Position numbers and translations under genes: made by a program. Under the pieces are notes generated by a model. The model ran no database searches. It was not told where the DNA came from and saw nothing but the letters and a program-made list of their open reading frames with translations. This document shows, one piece after another, positions 35,561-48,192 of a DNA stretch of 64,000 nt. This DNA is from Unio delphinus (taxonomy: Eukaryota; Mollusca; Bivalvia; Unionida; Unionidae), in contig JAQISU010000115.1 in NCBI GenBank assembly GCA_029339505.1, forward strand, positions 13,389,501 through 13,453,500, given 5' to 3'. Numbering within the stretch: the stretch's first letter is position 1; each line of letters starts with the position of its first letter.

Positions 35561-35850
35561 ATGTTACCAAATTCAAGACGAATGATCATCATTGGTCCTT
35601 CAGGGAGTGGTAAAACACAGCTGCTACTCAATTTCATAATGAAATGGATTACGTGGAATAAATTATATTTAGTGGCACCGAGCATAGATGATCAACATTG
35701 TTATCAAGTGTTAAAAGATTATAACGAGAGCGCCTCAGAGATAACTGGAGAAGATATAATTGAGTTTATTACAGACATTGACGAAGCACCATCCGTGGAA
35801 GACATCGATGGGAATATTAATAATCAATACAATAACATGTAGTGATAACA
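35561..35850 (+). pseudogene. P-loop packaging-type ATPase, N-terminal part
   Basis: MLPNSRRMIIIGPSGSGKTQ carries a perfect Walker A (GPSGSGKT). It is followed by LLLNFIMKWITWNKLYLVAP, IDDQHCYQVLKDYNE and EDIIEFITDIDEAPSVEDID. This is the FtsK/HerA-related A32-type layout of Maverick and NCLDV packaging ATPases. The frame ends at 35845, just where Walker B would be expected. The left remnant at 10870-11375 supplies the missing half of the family pattern. The ATG stands 78 bases from the divergent PLA2 start, so a shared bidirectional promoter region at 35483-35560 is likely. Confidence 0.65.
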
Positions 35851-36800
35851 ACGTAACCAGGCGGCGCTTCCGTTGGCCAAGTGCCACCATCTTACTATAA
35901 TTTTTGTACAGAAATGGTACTCCTCTTTATGAGGATTCCTTTTAATTCTGACTGGATAATTTCATGGATAGCGGGAACAGTTTACGTCATAACCCGCGCA
36001 CAGGAAACCAATTGGCTTCTCTTACAACCTTACATTATTGGTAAGAATTTGGCTCAAAAAATTTTCTTTACAAATCCATAAACTGCTTGGATCGGGGAGG
36101 GTTTCACACGGGAGAGGTTTTGTTTATGTATCTAAATATGGAATATGTGGAGAACATTTCATTATTTATCTTCTTTTCATGGGAGAAGAGCTGTTTAAAA
36201 TTATACCCTACGGCTGATCATTGACCGAAAATGCGTGACAGTTCTTTACATTGATCAGCTGGTAGCTGTCACTGAATATAAACACAGTTGCTACCTATGC
36301 TGGCTGGTTGTTTCTATTATTATTACTGCTAAAATAAACTTGCTTGATACATATGGATATAAAACTAATGTAGCAGTTTAAACCATTAATAAACTTTTTA
36401 TTTTAATCTTCTACAGATGAGATGTGATTGTTTTCTGTTTAACGTATCATTATCATTTATGAATAAGCTCCCCCCCTCCTCTCAGTTAAGCTTTTTGCCC
36501 AATCCCACTGTATCATATTGTGACAATAAAATATGATTAAACCATGCTGTTTCTCCAATACTACTGATCACAGATTGAAACAACTTTTATAAAGTAGCAT
36601 ATCCTAAAATGGTCAGCTTCAATCCTATGTCTTTCAATTCAATACACATTCAAGCGGTTGTTTTAACAGCAGTGCTTGGGTTTCTTATATAATAGAAATT
36701 CATTTATTTACATTATAACCATAGATGAATAGGTTAATTTCATATTGTGGAGAAGACATATCATCCTGGATCAATTCTGATTTGAGTAAAGCTGTCAAGG
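35850..36800. other. No gene recognised
   Basis: A 66-codon open frame at 35881-36081 has no recognisable motif. The viral ATPase sequence stops abruptly near 35850, so a rearrangement breakpoint is likely there. Confidence 0.45.
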
Positions 36801-36829
36801 ATCATCTGGCCTGTGGACAGCACCTGTGA

Positions 36830-37667
36830 CAGATAATCCTGTGGCTAGACTGAAGTATTTATCAACTGTCAAGCACAACAAATTTGCCAACATGTGTTTG
36901 GAGTACTAGCTCACCTCACAAAGCACAGACCAATTGCATCTACTCTTGCAAATGAGTCATTCATCATGTTCACTCAGAACAAAACTGCTGCGTGGCTAGA
37001 AAATAAACCAGAGGAAGTGAGGGTAAATTTGATTAAAGATGCAAGATTAATAGAAACAGACCTTAGGAGATGGTATAAGGAAAGAAAGATTTAAATTGAG
37101 GATAAAATCAGGGAGAAACTTAAGGAAAAGAGGGAAGCAGTAAAATGAAAACAGGAAAGGAAACTGGCTGAGAAAGAAATATTGACAAATGAGGTGCTCT
37201 ACTAAGGCCTTTGGCAAACCAAAGAGTTTGCCAGAGAGATTTTGGAAACCATACCAACTACTAGTGAGAAGAAAAAAGCCTTGAAGGTACAACTAAATTT
37301 TCAGAAAAAAGTCTTGCTACAAGAAACTAAAAACAAAACTACAAAACTACGTTCCAAATGTCATCCAAAAATGTGCAGCTCACTAAAGAAACTGATTGAA
37401 AATTTATTCATATTAACAGATGAGGCTTTTGCAATAGAGGGAACCAAATCACATGAAAAAGACATGCTAGTGGGTAAAACTGTACTTCACACTTTTGAAG
37501 AGAAAGACGGCAGAATACTTATGAAGAGGAAATACAAAGGCTATGTGATATCATCTGTGCCTGGTTTTAATCAGTGGTTCAATGTTAAATACCAGGATGA
37601 TCCTGCTATATATACCTACAAACTACTAGATGACATGAAAAATGGGGACTTTGAAATTGTGGTATAG
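36830..37667 (+). pseudogene. Broken gene of an unnamed animal family (charged coiled-coil protein)
   Basis: Blocks in successive frames: LKYLSTVKHNKFANMC (near 36853), then AHLTKHRPIASTLANESFIM and FTQNKTAAWLENKPEEVRVN (36894-37091), then a Lys/Glu-rich stretch with stops, EILTNEVLY, LWQTKEFAREIL, and an open 141-codon frame (37242-37664) ending KYKGYVISSVPGFNQWFNVK and YQDDPAIYTYKLLDDMKNGD. The C-terminal GxVISxVPGFxxWxxVKYDxDPAxYxYxLxxDxxxG pattern resembles a multi-copy, uncharacterised family I have seen in cnidarian, fish and bivalve genomes, possibly linked to a mobile element. Function unknown. At least two frame breaks. Confidence 0.5.
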
Positions 37668-37669
37668 GT

Positions 37670-40600
37670 AAGAACATGCAGTCTGCTCACATTACTTATA
37701 CATCTAACTTGTAATGTCTGTCTGCATGTCTGTATCTTAGTACAAATTTCCTGCAACTACTATATATATCCACTGATACTCCCTTCATATTTGAAGCTTC
37801 TGGCAATGCTTTTAACTATATACATTGAATTCATCTGATGGCAAAATAGAACTTTAATAAGAATTTTAAACAGCATCACCCATCTTAATGGAAGTCAAAT
37901 GATTTATCAATTTCATTTCTACATATAAAAACATAATTTTGCGGCTGCAGTTGAATTTTGTAATGATACATTGACATCAGATATGATTTAAAGGTCTACT
38001 GATTTAAATTGTCCATAATTTAAGGACACAAAGTATTTCATTGACATAAATGATATATTATTAATTTGCTTTTATCAACTAATCATTTCTGTTGTGTATA
38101 ATTATAGTATTTCCCCCATGATCTTAAAAGAGTGTGGTAATTATCTTGCAAGAAGTACACTTAAAAAAAACAGCACTTTTCATGGTAAAAGGTGCACCTT
38201 ATTTCACTATTAACCATTGTAATTATTATTATCATTATTTTAATATTTTATGTGGTTTTTCTTGGCATCACTTTTTAATTTTTTTTATCTTTTCTTAACA
38301 AAACATGGCTCTAGCAGCAATGCTTTTAGAGAAGAAAAAATTGCATGGTTAGATACATGCACAAGTCCTAAGTCTTTGTACAAACTCTTCATGCATGTTT
38401 ATGCTTATTTCAGTGATCTGTCAAGTATCAACAGGTGACCTATATTTTCCTATTCACTGCCTAGGATTCCGCTGGTTTTATATGGTGAGTTCTGTAGTTA
38501 TTTCATTTACCAGAGACATGATTGCCCATCTGTGATAAGCTTCAGCACAATTCTAGACAAACATTTCACATAATTTGGATTTTGGATAGGACATACACTC
38601 ATAATTGCAAATTCTGAGTAATTAAAACTGTAAATTTTGGATTGGCCTGAGGCACATTTCCCAAAAATGCCTTGTTATATATCACATATTTTTGTAAATT
38701 ATGTCTCAGAAACAGTATGGTTATATTCACTAGTGACTGCTTAAAGAATTAACACCAAAAAACATTCCGTTACCTGATTTGTATTTATTTTATACACTGT
38801 ACAAAAAAGGCCACTTTTTGCAAAAGCTATGCAAAGGATTATATATTACTTGCTAATTTGTGATTTCTGATGCTTTGACCTTCACAAAAATACCACATTT
38901 ATGAACCTGAGAATAAATTTTAAATTTGGCCTGTTATACCTATAACATGAAAGAACACACATTTTTCAACTTATCAATTTTAACGACACGAACCCGAAAC
39001 AGGTAGCTGTCAATCATCCTAGAAAGAGGCATATTGATGAAGCTGAAATCACACGTCAACGTAGTTTTGTTGTTATCGCTTTTGTATTCGACCTGTGTTG
39101 TTGTACGCATATGGACTCGTATCACAATTAATAGTCTATTTTTAGAACATTTTTTCCTCTCTCATTTTGGTGGTGATAGGAGAGTTATATTGATGCATCT
39201 TTGGTATGGATTTAAAATTAATTGTTTTATTCTTGAGAATATGAGCTCTGAGAGTGGTTGTCTGTATGTATTTTGGCGACAGTGCACACTGTGTAATTAG
39301 GCCTTAGTGATGATCCGGAAGTGAAATCGGTGTTCTGTGTACATGCTACTCTGTTTACAGTGCAGCCACTAAAAAAAATGCCGGCGAACCCTTGACAAGA
39401 ATTTCACCGTGAAGTCATCTTTGGAGGTATTTTAGATTAACATATGATTTGTATTGATTGTCACATTGTGGAAAGGTCAGTACTGAGAAATATATGTAGA
39501 GAACATATAGTAAAATTAATTGTGGTGTATGTCCATATAAGCAGCGAGATTGGGTTAATCATGTGACTAGCAACGTACATGGTGAAAACGAGGTCAAATT
39601 TCATCAAGGCTGTAGTTTGGTCTCGTCTCACAACGGATTAAAGACTAAACTGGTGTTATACTTCTAATTTCGGAGAAGATAAAGATTTCCCTATCGATTT
39701 AATGTAAGTATGGCTCGATGTAAGGTAATTAAAGTTTTCTAAGCCTTACTGACCTATCAATTCCGTTGTTAATTTATCTTTGACCACACGCACCGCCCGT
39801 CAAGTGTGACTGAGTCAACGTACTGATAGATAGATAGACAAACAGACAGTATCCTATGCCAACACAAAAAGGCGTCACCAAATTCCAACTAACTAAACTA
39901 CTTTTCGTTACGTAACGGACTTAGTCCTACATATAAGACCTGACGATGATATATATTTATTTTGTAGCACCTAAACAAAATTAACATGTACTATGTCTTA
40001 CATGTAGGACTAGTAACGGACTCTGACCCTACACCCTAACATAAATGTCAAAATATCAAAAATCGGGTGGTAGGGGTCAGAGCAAACTCTATTTCACTAA
40101 ATGGACTTTTAAGGTAAAGAGCTGTTAAAATTTAATTTGTACTTTTTAAAGATTTGTAATTCATAATTTCATTCATTGTCCTTGAAAAAGCTGCTGTAGT
40201 CTGACAGAATTAAAGTCCCAATTTTAAATATAATATCTGCTAAAATTGGTGTACTTTAGACCATATAATTCAGGCTGACTTTTGCAGAACATGGGAACAT
40301 GCATTTTGGTTTGCAGTGTGCTTAGATCATGTACAGTTTCCACGAGTATTATATCCAATGAAATTTAACCCACGTAGTACATGAAAGAAGCATTGTGGCC
40401 AACATTCTCTCAATTGTGTATGATGGAAGTTGAAACAAACTAAACCTTACCTTGTCAGTGTCAGTGTCACTCTCTCAGAAGTATATAATATCTGTAGAGC
40501 ATCTCCGTTGGATGATTGAAAATATACCGTTCAAGCAGAAATGCCTGTTTGTCATAAGACAGGAAATCTAAATACGTTGATATAAATGACAAAATATGTT

Positions 40601-41490
40601 GAGATTGCAGATTTTATTGTGAACTATATCATAAATATATGTGTTTCATGTAATATGCACAAAAAATAACCAAGAATCACCTGAAAATCAGTAGTGCTAG
40701 CTCCACAAGAAAACATTTTAATACAGTACATTATGTAAACAGTGTTTCTGATACAAATGTCCATCATGAGCAACATTACATTTACATATTCAGGAGCTGA
40801 CTGGCAGTCTATTATGATGGGAAGCAGATTTGACACATCAGAATAGTTAGTATGATTTTCGTTATTGGAAACAAGAAAATTAGTGAACCTTTGATTTTCA
40901 TGGTAAATATCTTCGTTTCGTTTGACACTTGATTATAGGAGTTGCGACCAATTGTTTAATCCATATACATCCTCATTAATGATCAATGTAAACAAACATT
41001 GTGCTCATGACATCATTGAGAGATGCATTCTTTCAAGAACTTGAAGTTTTTGAAACTATATATAAACAGAGTACTGGTAGCATCAAAATGAGATGGAACA
41101 ATACCACATGATGAAATATTATATGCTGGAAAATGAAAGTAAACAGCCTCGATGTATTTGTTTATTGCACTGTTCTGTCAACAAACTGTCAAACAGTATT
41201 GAAAAAGGCAGTTGCTTTATAAAATATTTATTTGATGATTTTGTATTACATTTTAATTTTGTTGGTTCGTGTATCAAGGTTCTCAGTTATTTGGCAAATT
41301 AGTTACACATGTCTGAATATACATATGTATAATTGATATATATTTATAAAACGGGTTTCATAATAAATATCATTTACAATTTGTAACAATTTTAAATAGA
41401 CACATTATAGCAGCGTCCACTCGAAATATATACATTTATATTGCATGTTTTTTTTCTTTCTCTAACCTGACTCAGAACATGTCACACATG
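37670..41490. other. AT-rich intergenic DNA
   Basis: Short chance frames only. A GATA/GACA-like stretch lies near 39825-39850. A possible non-coding first exon of the TRIM gene could end at a GTAAGT donor near 39704, but nothing proves it. Confidence 0.45.
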
Positions 41491-41492
41491 CA

Positions 41493-41504
41493 CATATATA
41501 TATA

Positions 41505-41571
<67 letters not shown>
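41493..41571. repeat. (TA)n microsatellite
   Basis: About 38 TA units with one TTTA interruption, 215 bases before the TRIM-like start codon. Confidence 0.95.
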
Positions 41572-41576
<5 letters not shown>

Positions 41577-41787
41577 CACAAACTGTTTCTGACAGGTTAA
41601 TTCTGGTTTCATTTCAGGTTCCTTTTGGTCCATATGGCATCATTTTGAAAAGTCATTGCCTCTTGACTTCATGTACACAGTGTTGCTACAGTACTTTTAA
41701 ATGGGCTCCAGGTAACATAGCATCGAATTAGTTAGCTGAATAATAATACCATTTGATAGCGATAAGTACTTATGCTATAACTGGACC

Positions 41788-43758
41788 ATGGCAGCAAAGG
41801 AGGACAAAGTAACTTCCTCTGAAGCACTTGATTGCCCAATATGTTTGGAACAATTCAAGGTTCCTACATCATTACCTTGTTTACACACATTCTGTCTTAA
41901 GTGTCTAAAGTCTCATATTGCAGAAAACATTGTGCAGGCAAACGATGTAGACATGTTCATTTGTCCCATTTGCAGACAGGAATTTCAGAGCCCACATCAA
42001 GAGAAACAATCTTCAGAATGGGCAAAACAATTTCCTGTCAACAGTTTAATTGCATCCATGCTACCTGACTCTCAACTTTCATTGCAACCAAATTGTGATT
42101 CCTGTACATATGATGGTACATTAAGGCAAGCGGGGGGATTTTGCCTTGTTTGTAAGGAACATCTCTGTGATGAATGCATCAAATTTCATCGTAAAACAAA
42201 GGTATTGAGAGATCACAAAATAGTGAACCTAGAGGAGTTATCTCAGAACTCAAATTTGGCTGAGTATCTGCCCATAAAAAAAGAAATGTGCCCAGTGCAT
42301 GTAGATGAGGAGGTCAAGTTCTTCTGCAAGGATCATAAAGGCTTATTCTGCTCTAGTTGCACTTTTATGAACCACAGGATATGCAAGAAAGTTTTTGACC
42401 TAAAATTACATTACAAAGAATTGCTAGAAATGTTTAAACCATCTACAGTGGTCAACAAGTTTGACAAGTTAGTAACCCAACTCCAGGAAGTCACAAAAGA
42501 GAAAGAAATTAGGCTTAAGGAACTAAGGTTCCAAGTAGATCATGTGGTGGATGAAATTAAAACTCTTCGACAGAAAATAAACACCTTGTTTGATGAAATG
42601 GAGATGGAGGTCAGGTCAGAGGGAAATAGAATATACAAAGAGGTGTCAATGACATTACTTGACCAGAAACAAGAGTGTCAGTCATTGATAGTGGCCATAC
42701 AGAATTCTAAAACAATTTTGGATACAGTGTGTGACCATGGAAGTGAGAGCCAGGTTTTCAGTGTCTTACTGAAGATGGAGGAACAACTGGATCATTATAC
42801 CAAGACTGTGGATAAATATAAAAGAGAAAAATCAAAATCTGAAGTGAGACTTGAACTGGACAGTAGGATTAAAACAATTGGAGAATTGAATTGGAGAGAT
42901 CTTTTTGCCGTGAGATATTCTGTCATTCAACCTGTCTCTTCTAATTTTAATATTGGTAAGAATGACCTAGTGACAGTTTTAAAAATGAATGAATTCAGTA
43001 GTAATTCATTTGGATTTTCTTCTGCTTTCCTGTCAGATGACAAATTTGTACTGGTTGAATCTGAAAGTAAAAAATGCTGCATGTATGGACCTACCTTTGA
43101 AAAAGTCACTGAGCGTTTCTTGAGGTCATTCCCATCAGCTGTTTGTAAAGTTGGAGATACTGAATTTGCTGTAACATTACCCACTGAAAGAAAGATACAG
43201 TTTTTCACTAGTGATAGTTCCTTGAAACCAACAAGATTCATCCAGACAAAACTTGCTTGCTGTGGTTTGGGCATTCTAGATAACACAATAATTACAACAT
43301 ATCTTAGCAATCGATATTTGTATGTAGCTGTTTTGCATGAAACAGGGGAGGAGGCATGCAAGGTCAAGCTAGATGAATGCAACAGAATGAACTACAGTGC
43401 ATGCATAGCGATAGATCAGAACAGGATTAGAGCTTACATTACTTGCTATGACACCAACACACTCTATATCTTGCCTCTAAAGGATGGCTCTAATGCTCAG
43501 ATGAGTAGATATAAGAGTACAGAGCTGCAAGGACCTAATGCAATAGCTATAGATGGAGATGGGAATGTATATGTTCTTGGAACAAAAAGCAATAATATAC
43601 ATCAGCTGTCAGCAGAAGGTGATCTAATAAGAGTCATTACAGAGAATGTTCCTTTGAATCCTCGTGCTATAAGCTTCAATGAAAGTGGGGATAAATTGGT
43701 TTTGACATCACAAGGTTCAATGTGTTATATTTTCAAGCAAATTTATAAAGAAAAATGA
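41788..43758 (+). CDS. TRIM-family RING/B-box E3 ubiquitin ligase
   Basis: Single-exon, 656-residue protein with a good start context (accATGG). It has an N-terminal C3HC4 RING (C16, C19, C31, H33, C36, C39, C59, C62), a first B-box at about 103-145 (CDSCTYDG...CLVCKEHLCDECIKFH), a second at about 168-200 (CPVHVDEEVKFFCKDHKGLF) and a coiled coil at about 210-350 (KLVTQLQEVTKEKEIRLKEL). The C-terminal part resembles a beta-propeller with at least one NHL-like repeat (GPNAIAIDGDGNVYVLGT). This is the RBCC plan of TRIM proteins, which attach ubiquitin and often act in innate immunity; intronless copies are heavily expanded in bivalves. The frame is fully open, so it is probably functional. A specific orthologue cannot be named. 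Confidence 0.9.
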   Translation: MAAKEDKVTSSEALDCPICLEQFKVPTSLPCLHTFCLKCLKSHIAENIVQANDVDMFICPICRQEFQSPHQEKQSSEWAKQFPVNSLIASMLPDSQLSLQPNCDSCTYDGTLRQAGGFCLVCKEHLCDECIKFHRKTKVLRDHKIVNLEELSQNSNLAEYLPIKKEMCPVHVDEEVKFFCKDHKGLFCSSCTFMNHRICKKVFDLKLHYKELLEMFKPSTVVNKFDKLVTQLQEVTKEKEIRLKELRFQVDHVVDEIKTLRQKINTLFDEMEMEVRSEGNRIYKEVSMTLLDQKQECQSLIVAIQNSKTILDTVCDHGSESQVFSVLLKMEEQLDHYTKTVDKYKREKSKSEVRLELDSRIKTIGELNWRDLFAVRYSVIQPVSSNFNIGKNDLVTVLKMNEFSSNSFGFSSAFLSDDKFVLVESESKKCCMYGPTFEKVTERFLRSFPSAVCKVGDTEFAVTLPTERKIQFFTSDSSLKPTRFIQTKLACCGLGILDNTIITTYLSNRYLYVAVLHETGEEACKVKLDECNRMNYSACIAIDQNRIRAYITCYDTNTLYILPLKDGSNAQMSRYKSTELQGPNAIAIDGDGNVYVLGTKSNNIHQLSAEGDLIRVITENVPLNPRAISFNESGDKLVLTSQGSMCYIFKQIYKEK

Positions 43759-43759
43759 T

Positions 43760-44057
43760 TAATTATACCAAAAAGGCCTGGTGTGAAGGTGTCTTAGGAC
43801 GCATGTTCATGTATTATTACATTCAGAAGGACATGTTGATACAAAAATCAATTACCTTACAGAACTATATAACCTTTTGTTATTAGTATGTGCATGTTGT
43901 GCTCACTATATACATTTATTATTCATGTTAGTACAAAATTATTTTAGAAAATTCCTGACAGTCCATCAAAATTGATTCCATTAACATTTTGTGATGCCTC
44001 TTTAGGTGTAATCTGAAATTATACTATTGCTTTCTCATTTCTTCAGTGTTGACTATG
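43760..44057. other. 3' flank of the TRIM gene
   Basis: AT-rich, probably 3' UTR. No clear AATAAA signal was located near the stop codon. Confidence 0.4.
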
Positions 44058-44065
44058 CATAGTCA

Positions 44066-44253
44066 CAGAGGAGTAGCAATGGGGGGGCAGGGGGTACATA
44101 TGTCCCCAGGCGCCCAGGTACAGGGGTGCCAAAATGAGGCTTGCAACGTTACATTATAATAAGTAAACAAGTGTAATAAATCGGTCACAAATTCGCAGGG
44201 GCGCCAATTTTATAGTTCGTCCTAGGGCGCAAAATATCATCGCTATGCCTCTG
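44066..44253. mobile_element. hAT-type MITE, 188 bp, 8-bp target duplication
   Basis: Starts CAGAGGAGTAGCAATG and ends with its imperfect inverse (tcatcgctatgcctctg), giving roughly 16-bp terminal inverted repeats with a hAT-like CAGAGG end. A perfect 8-bp direct repeat CATAGTCA flanks it (44058-44065 and 44254-44261), the size expected for hAT elements. The interior is G/C-rich ('gggggggcaggggg', 'caggggcgcc') and codes for nothing. Confidence 0.85.
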
Positions 44254-44259
44254 CATAGT

Positions 44260-45200
44260 CATTATGGGCACAAATGCATTGTTTGTACTGGTCAATAAAA
44301 AACAAACAAAGATTTCATGAAACATGGTGTGTTATCTTTTTTAGTTCACCAATATTAAGTGGAGGATATCAATTGTATGGGCTGAAAGACAAATATATAC
44401 ATATGTACAGTTATGCAGTATCTCAACTACCGTTTTTTCCCAGTATCATTTGGCAATAGTTTGGAGTTGGTTTTATTTCATTCTACCCCTTGTGGAGCCT
44501 GCTGAATATTTATTCATACCTGTATTAGCAGTATATTCTTGGCCATTAAGTTAGGTTTATATACTGTTTTACCTGCAATTTAATAAATTTTTTGAATGCA
44601 TGTATTTTGATAAAAACTCAAAATTGGGTAACTATGACTATTTGCACACTTCACTGACTGGATAAATGTTGTTAAAAGGAAAGTGGGCCAAGGGTGTCCT
44701 GTTTCATGTAAGTGTAATCTTAATCTTTAAAAATAAAAGAATTCAATTTGATAGGTACCATATACATGCACATATTACACTTTACACCTTATTTTCCCAG
44801 TTGCATTTTTTTTATTATATTTTTATTAACGAATTTCATATAGTTTGTTCTGCATAACAGTTTATAACTGAATTTTCATATATGCAACAAATCGCAATTT
44901 AGTTTAGTTTAATAAATTATTTTGTGCTTGAATGTTTTTGTCGTAATTCATATTGACATAAAAAGCAACACCATCTATACCAAATTGAGTGTACATGCAC
45001 TTTTACATGTTCATCCTGAATTCTGGAATAGTTCACATTTCATATACTATTCTAAATACTATTTTGTGCCACATGCAAATATCATTTCCATCACCTTTAA
45101 TCAGCATTATACTTTCACCTAGCAACAATAAAACACCAACCTAAGAAACATTTGCCTAAAAATGAATGTATCAGCATTTGAATATACAGAAATGCACCGT
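44260..45200. other. AT-rich intergenic DNA
   Basis: Only short chance frames. Confidence 0.45.
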
Positions 45201-45214
45201 AACCAGCTGTGGAT

Positions 45215-45220
45215 AATTAA

Positions 45221-45259
<39 letters not shown>

Positions 45260-45545
45260 ATAATAATAATAATATTTATTATAATAATAATAATCAGAAT
45301 AATAATAATAATTATAGTAATAATAATCAAGAAAATAATAGTAATAATCTAATTAATCAAAATAATAATAATAATTATAATAATAATAATAATGATCATA
45401 ATTAAGAAAACAAAACAACACCAACAATAATAATAAGAAGAAAAGTAATGCTAATAATAATACTAATACTACTGCTAATGATAATAATAATGATCATATT
45501 AATGCCAATGAAACAACAACAGTAAAAATAATAATAATAATAGTT
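45215..45545. repeat. Imperfect (AAT)n tract
   Basis: Long, interrupted trinucleotide repeat with AAT/ATA units and scattered substitutions. Confidence 0.9.
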
Positions 45546-46920
45546 ACAATAATGGAACCGTTTCAGCTGAAATATTTCATTTGTTCCATATGTTATCTCA
45601 AATATTATTTATAATTGTTTTTGAATTGCTTGACTTCTGTGTATTATTTGTATTTTGTTAAAGGTAAATATCGTATTTATACATATGAATCCATATATTT
45701 ATTTTCAACACCCACATTTATGTGTCTAAAATAATATTACACCGGTCATTCAGTCCCTTACTATTTATTTGCTTAAGTCCTTGTCTAATAGTGGCTGCCT
45801 CTATGTATATAGTTATAATGCAAAGGAAAGAGTAGATGCGGTTATGATTACCCAAGCAATCCTTTTTTGTTCTGCTGAACCCACATTTGTTTGTGAAAAA
45901 GAATGGAAAAATAAATTCTAAATTATCCTAATCGAGGAAAAAAATCAATCAATTGATTTAACTGTGATCAAAGTTACAGTTTGAGATGATGCAAATTACA
46001 CTTTTTAGAAAAGTTATGCTTGAATTAAATCTTTAAAATCCAACAGAAACAAAATTATACTCACTACCAACACAAATATTTTTCAATGTGACCAGAACCA
46101 TGCATATTGTATTATTTGGCCTAATCAAAGATTTCTAAGAAATTTTAAGCCTTATTTTTCAAATACATAAAAGATTTTTTAAAATGTCTCCTGTTTTAAT
46201 TGTGACTGACCCTGTTGATGAATTGGAGAATTATAAACTACCTCCCACTAGTCTTTGATTACATGTTTGTCTATTTGTACATGTTAAGTCTATGGACACA
46301 AACTCAGGCAATATTTTGGGGAAAAACATTATCTTCATGAGAAAAAGACTAAAAGTATTTTTTTTCTATGCAAAAATGACTGTCATATTTAATTAGTTAG
46401 ACATTTTTTTCTCCCTGTTTTTACCTTTAGTCTATGAATAAGACAAGGCCATTATGAACTGTAGCTACAGTATATTAATACATTGTAATACAGAATAGGG
46501 CACAGCATAAATAACATCTCTAATAAGCTCATTATACACTGCTTATTTCACTTATGCAAATTATACAAAATTAAATTACAAGCAATACTATATTTATGAA
46601 CATTCAGCAAATTATTTTGAATTCCCTAGCAGTTTTACTTTAACAATTCTTCAAAACTGTTCTTTATTCACACATTATACAACTGTGAGAACACTGAATT
46701 CACCTCTTTTCTTCATCCATGTCTGTCCATTCATAAATTTTTATATCAGTTGTGAATGCCATGTGGAATATGTTCCAATAAAATCGAATATAATTCTTTC
46801 TTGTTGATTATTGCTGAATATAGGACTTACCCAGGCTTAACTAGCAATATATAGGTATCGGAAAGGAAAGAAACTACCTACACATTTTATTATATTATTT
46901 ATATATGTATAATTATTATG

Positions 46921-46963
<43 letters not shown>

Positions 46964-47682
46964 TGTATTTATATATTTCAAAGTAGGTCATGCTGCATAT
47001 TGTCATTTCAAATCAACGTTTTTATTATTTAGTTTAATAAAAGTTTTGATCATGTTATTTATGAATACTATTTTGAAATTAAATACAAGTTGGTTAAATG
47101 TGTAAGTACAATATTGTTTAGTTGAAACATACCTAGTGTGAAAGTGATTCAAGGTCATGTATGCATTCTAAACTGATTATTTAAAAAAAAATGTCATTTA
47201 TGATAACTTTGATTCTTTAAATGGCAGTTATTCACATTTGTTGGAACCTCATGCATCTATATTTCTTGGGTAAGTCATTATTTAAATGCCTAGAAAAGTA
47301 TATATAACATAATAACTGTTAAAGTGGACATTTTGATCCAGTATAATCTGGACTGAATATCATTGTTTATGATATCACAATAAGAGCTATGCATGTTGAT
47401 AAACATAGTCAAACTACCCTATGTTGTCATGATTAAACTCAACATGCTAATTTCTTGACAGTTTGTAAATGTCTATAACAATTGCTTATTTTCAACTGGA
47501 AGTATCTTGATGGCATTTATCGGGCAGATCATTCAGTAATGAGGATTGAATAGACTTTGGTTAAACAAAATTAGTGTTAAATTTTCAAATGGCAAGTCAT
47601 ATTTAAGATGAATAACTGAACATACATCACCTGTATGACTTTACCACAGAAGTGGGTAAGGGTCATAAAAAAAGCAAATTAA

Positions 47683-47741
<59 letters not shown>

Positions 47742-48143
47742 GCCACCTAAACAGCCAAGTTTTCTTCTATGCCACTAATGCAGTTAACAATTTAAAGATG
47801 TCAATACTAGATTTATTCCATAGTACTGATCATGGACAAATAAAACAATACGAAATGGCTAATTGTCTCGTCATATTGTCTGTCATCTATCAATTGCGAT
47901 TACAATACATTTGGTTGTGAATTTCTAGAATCTATTCTTGGCTATTGGAATTCCTGTAAAGATTAAAGGAACTGCAACAGTTTTGTACCTTAAGAGATTG
48001 TTATTAGTTTGTTTTTTTGTAAATGTACGCGACTGTTTTAAGACATGTAACTACCAAGTATGCAAAGTATTTCCAATTTATTAAATATCAACTACATGTA
48101 CTATTTTATCTTTGTCATTTGTAACGAAAATGAAATTTATATA

Positions 48144-48192
<49 letters not shown>

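Noticed and set aside
42927..43382. 151-codon minus-strand frame inside the TRIM gene
   Set aside because: It is antisense to a strong coding frame and has no recognisable motif.
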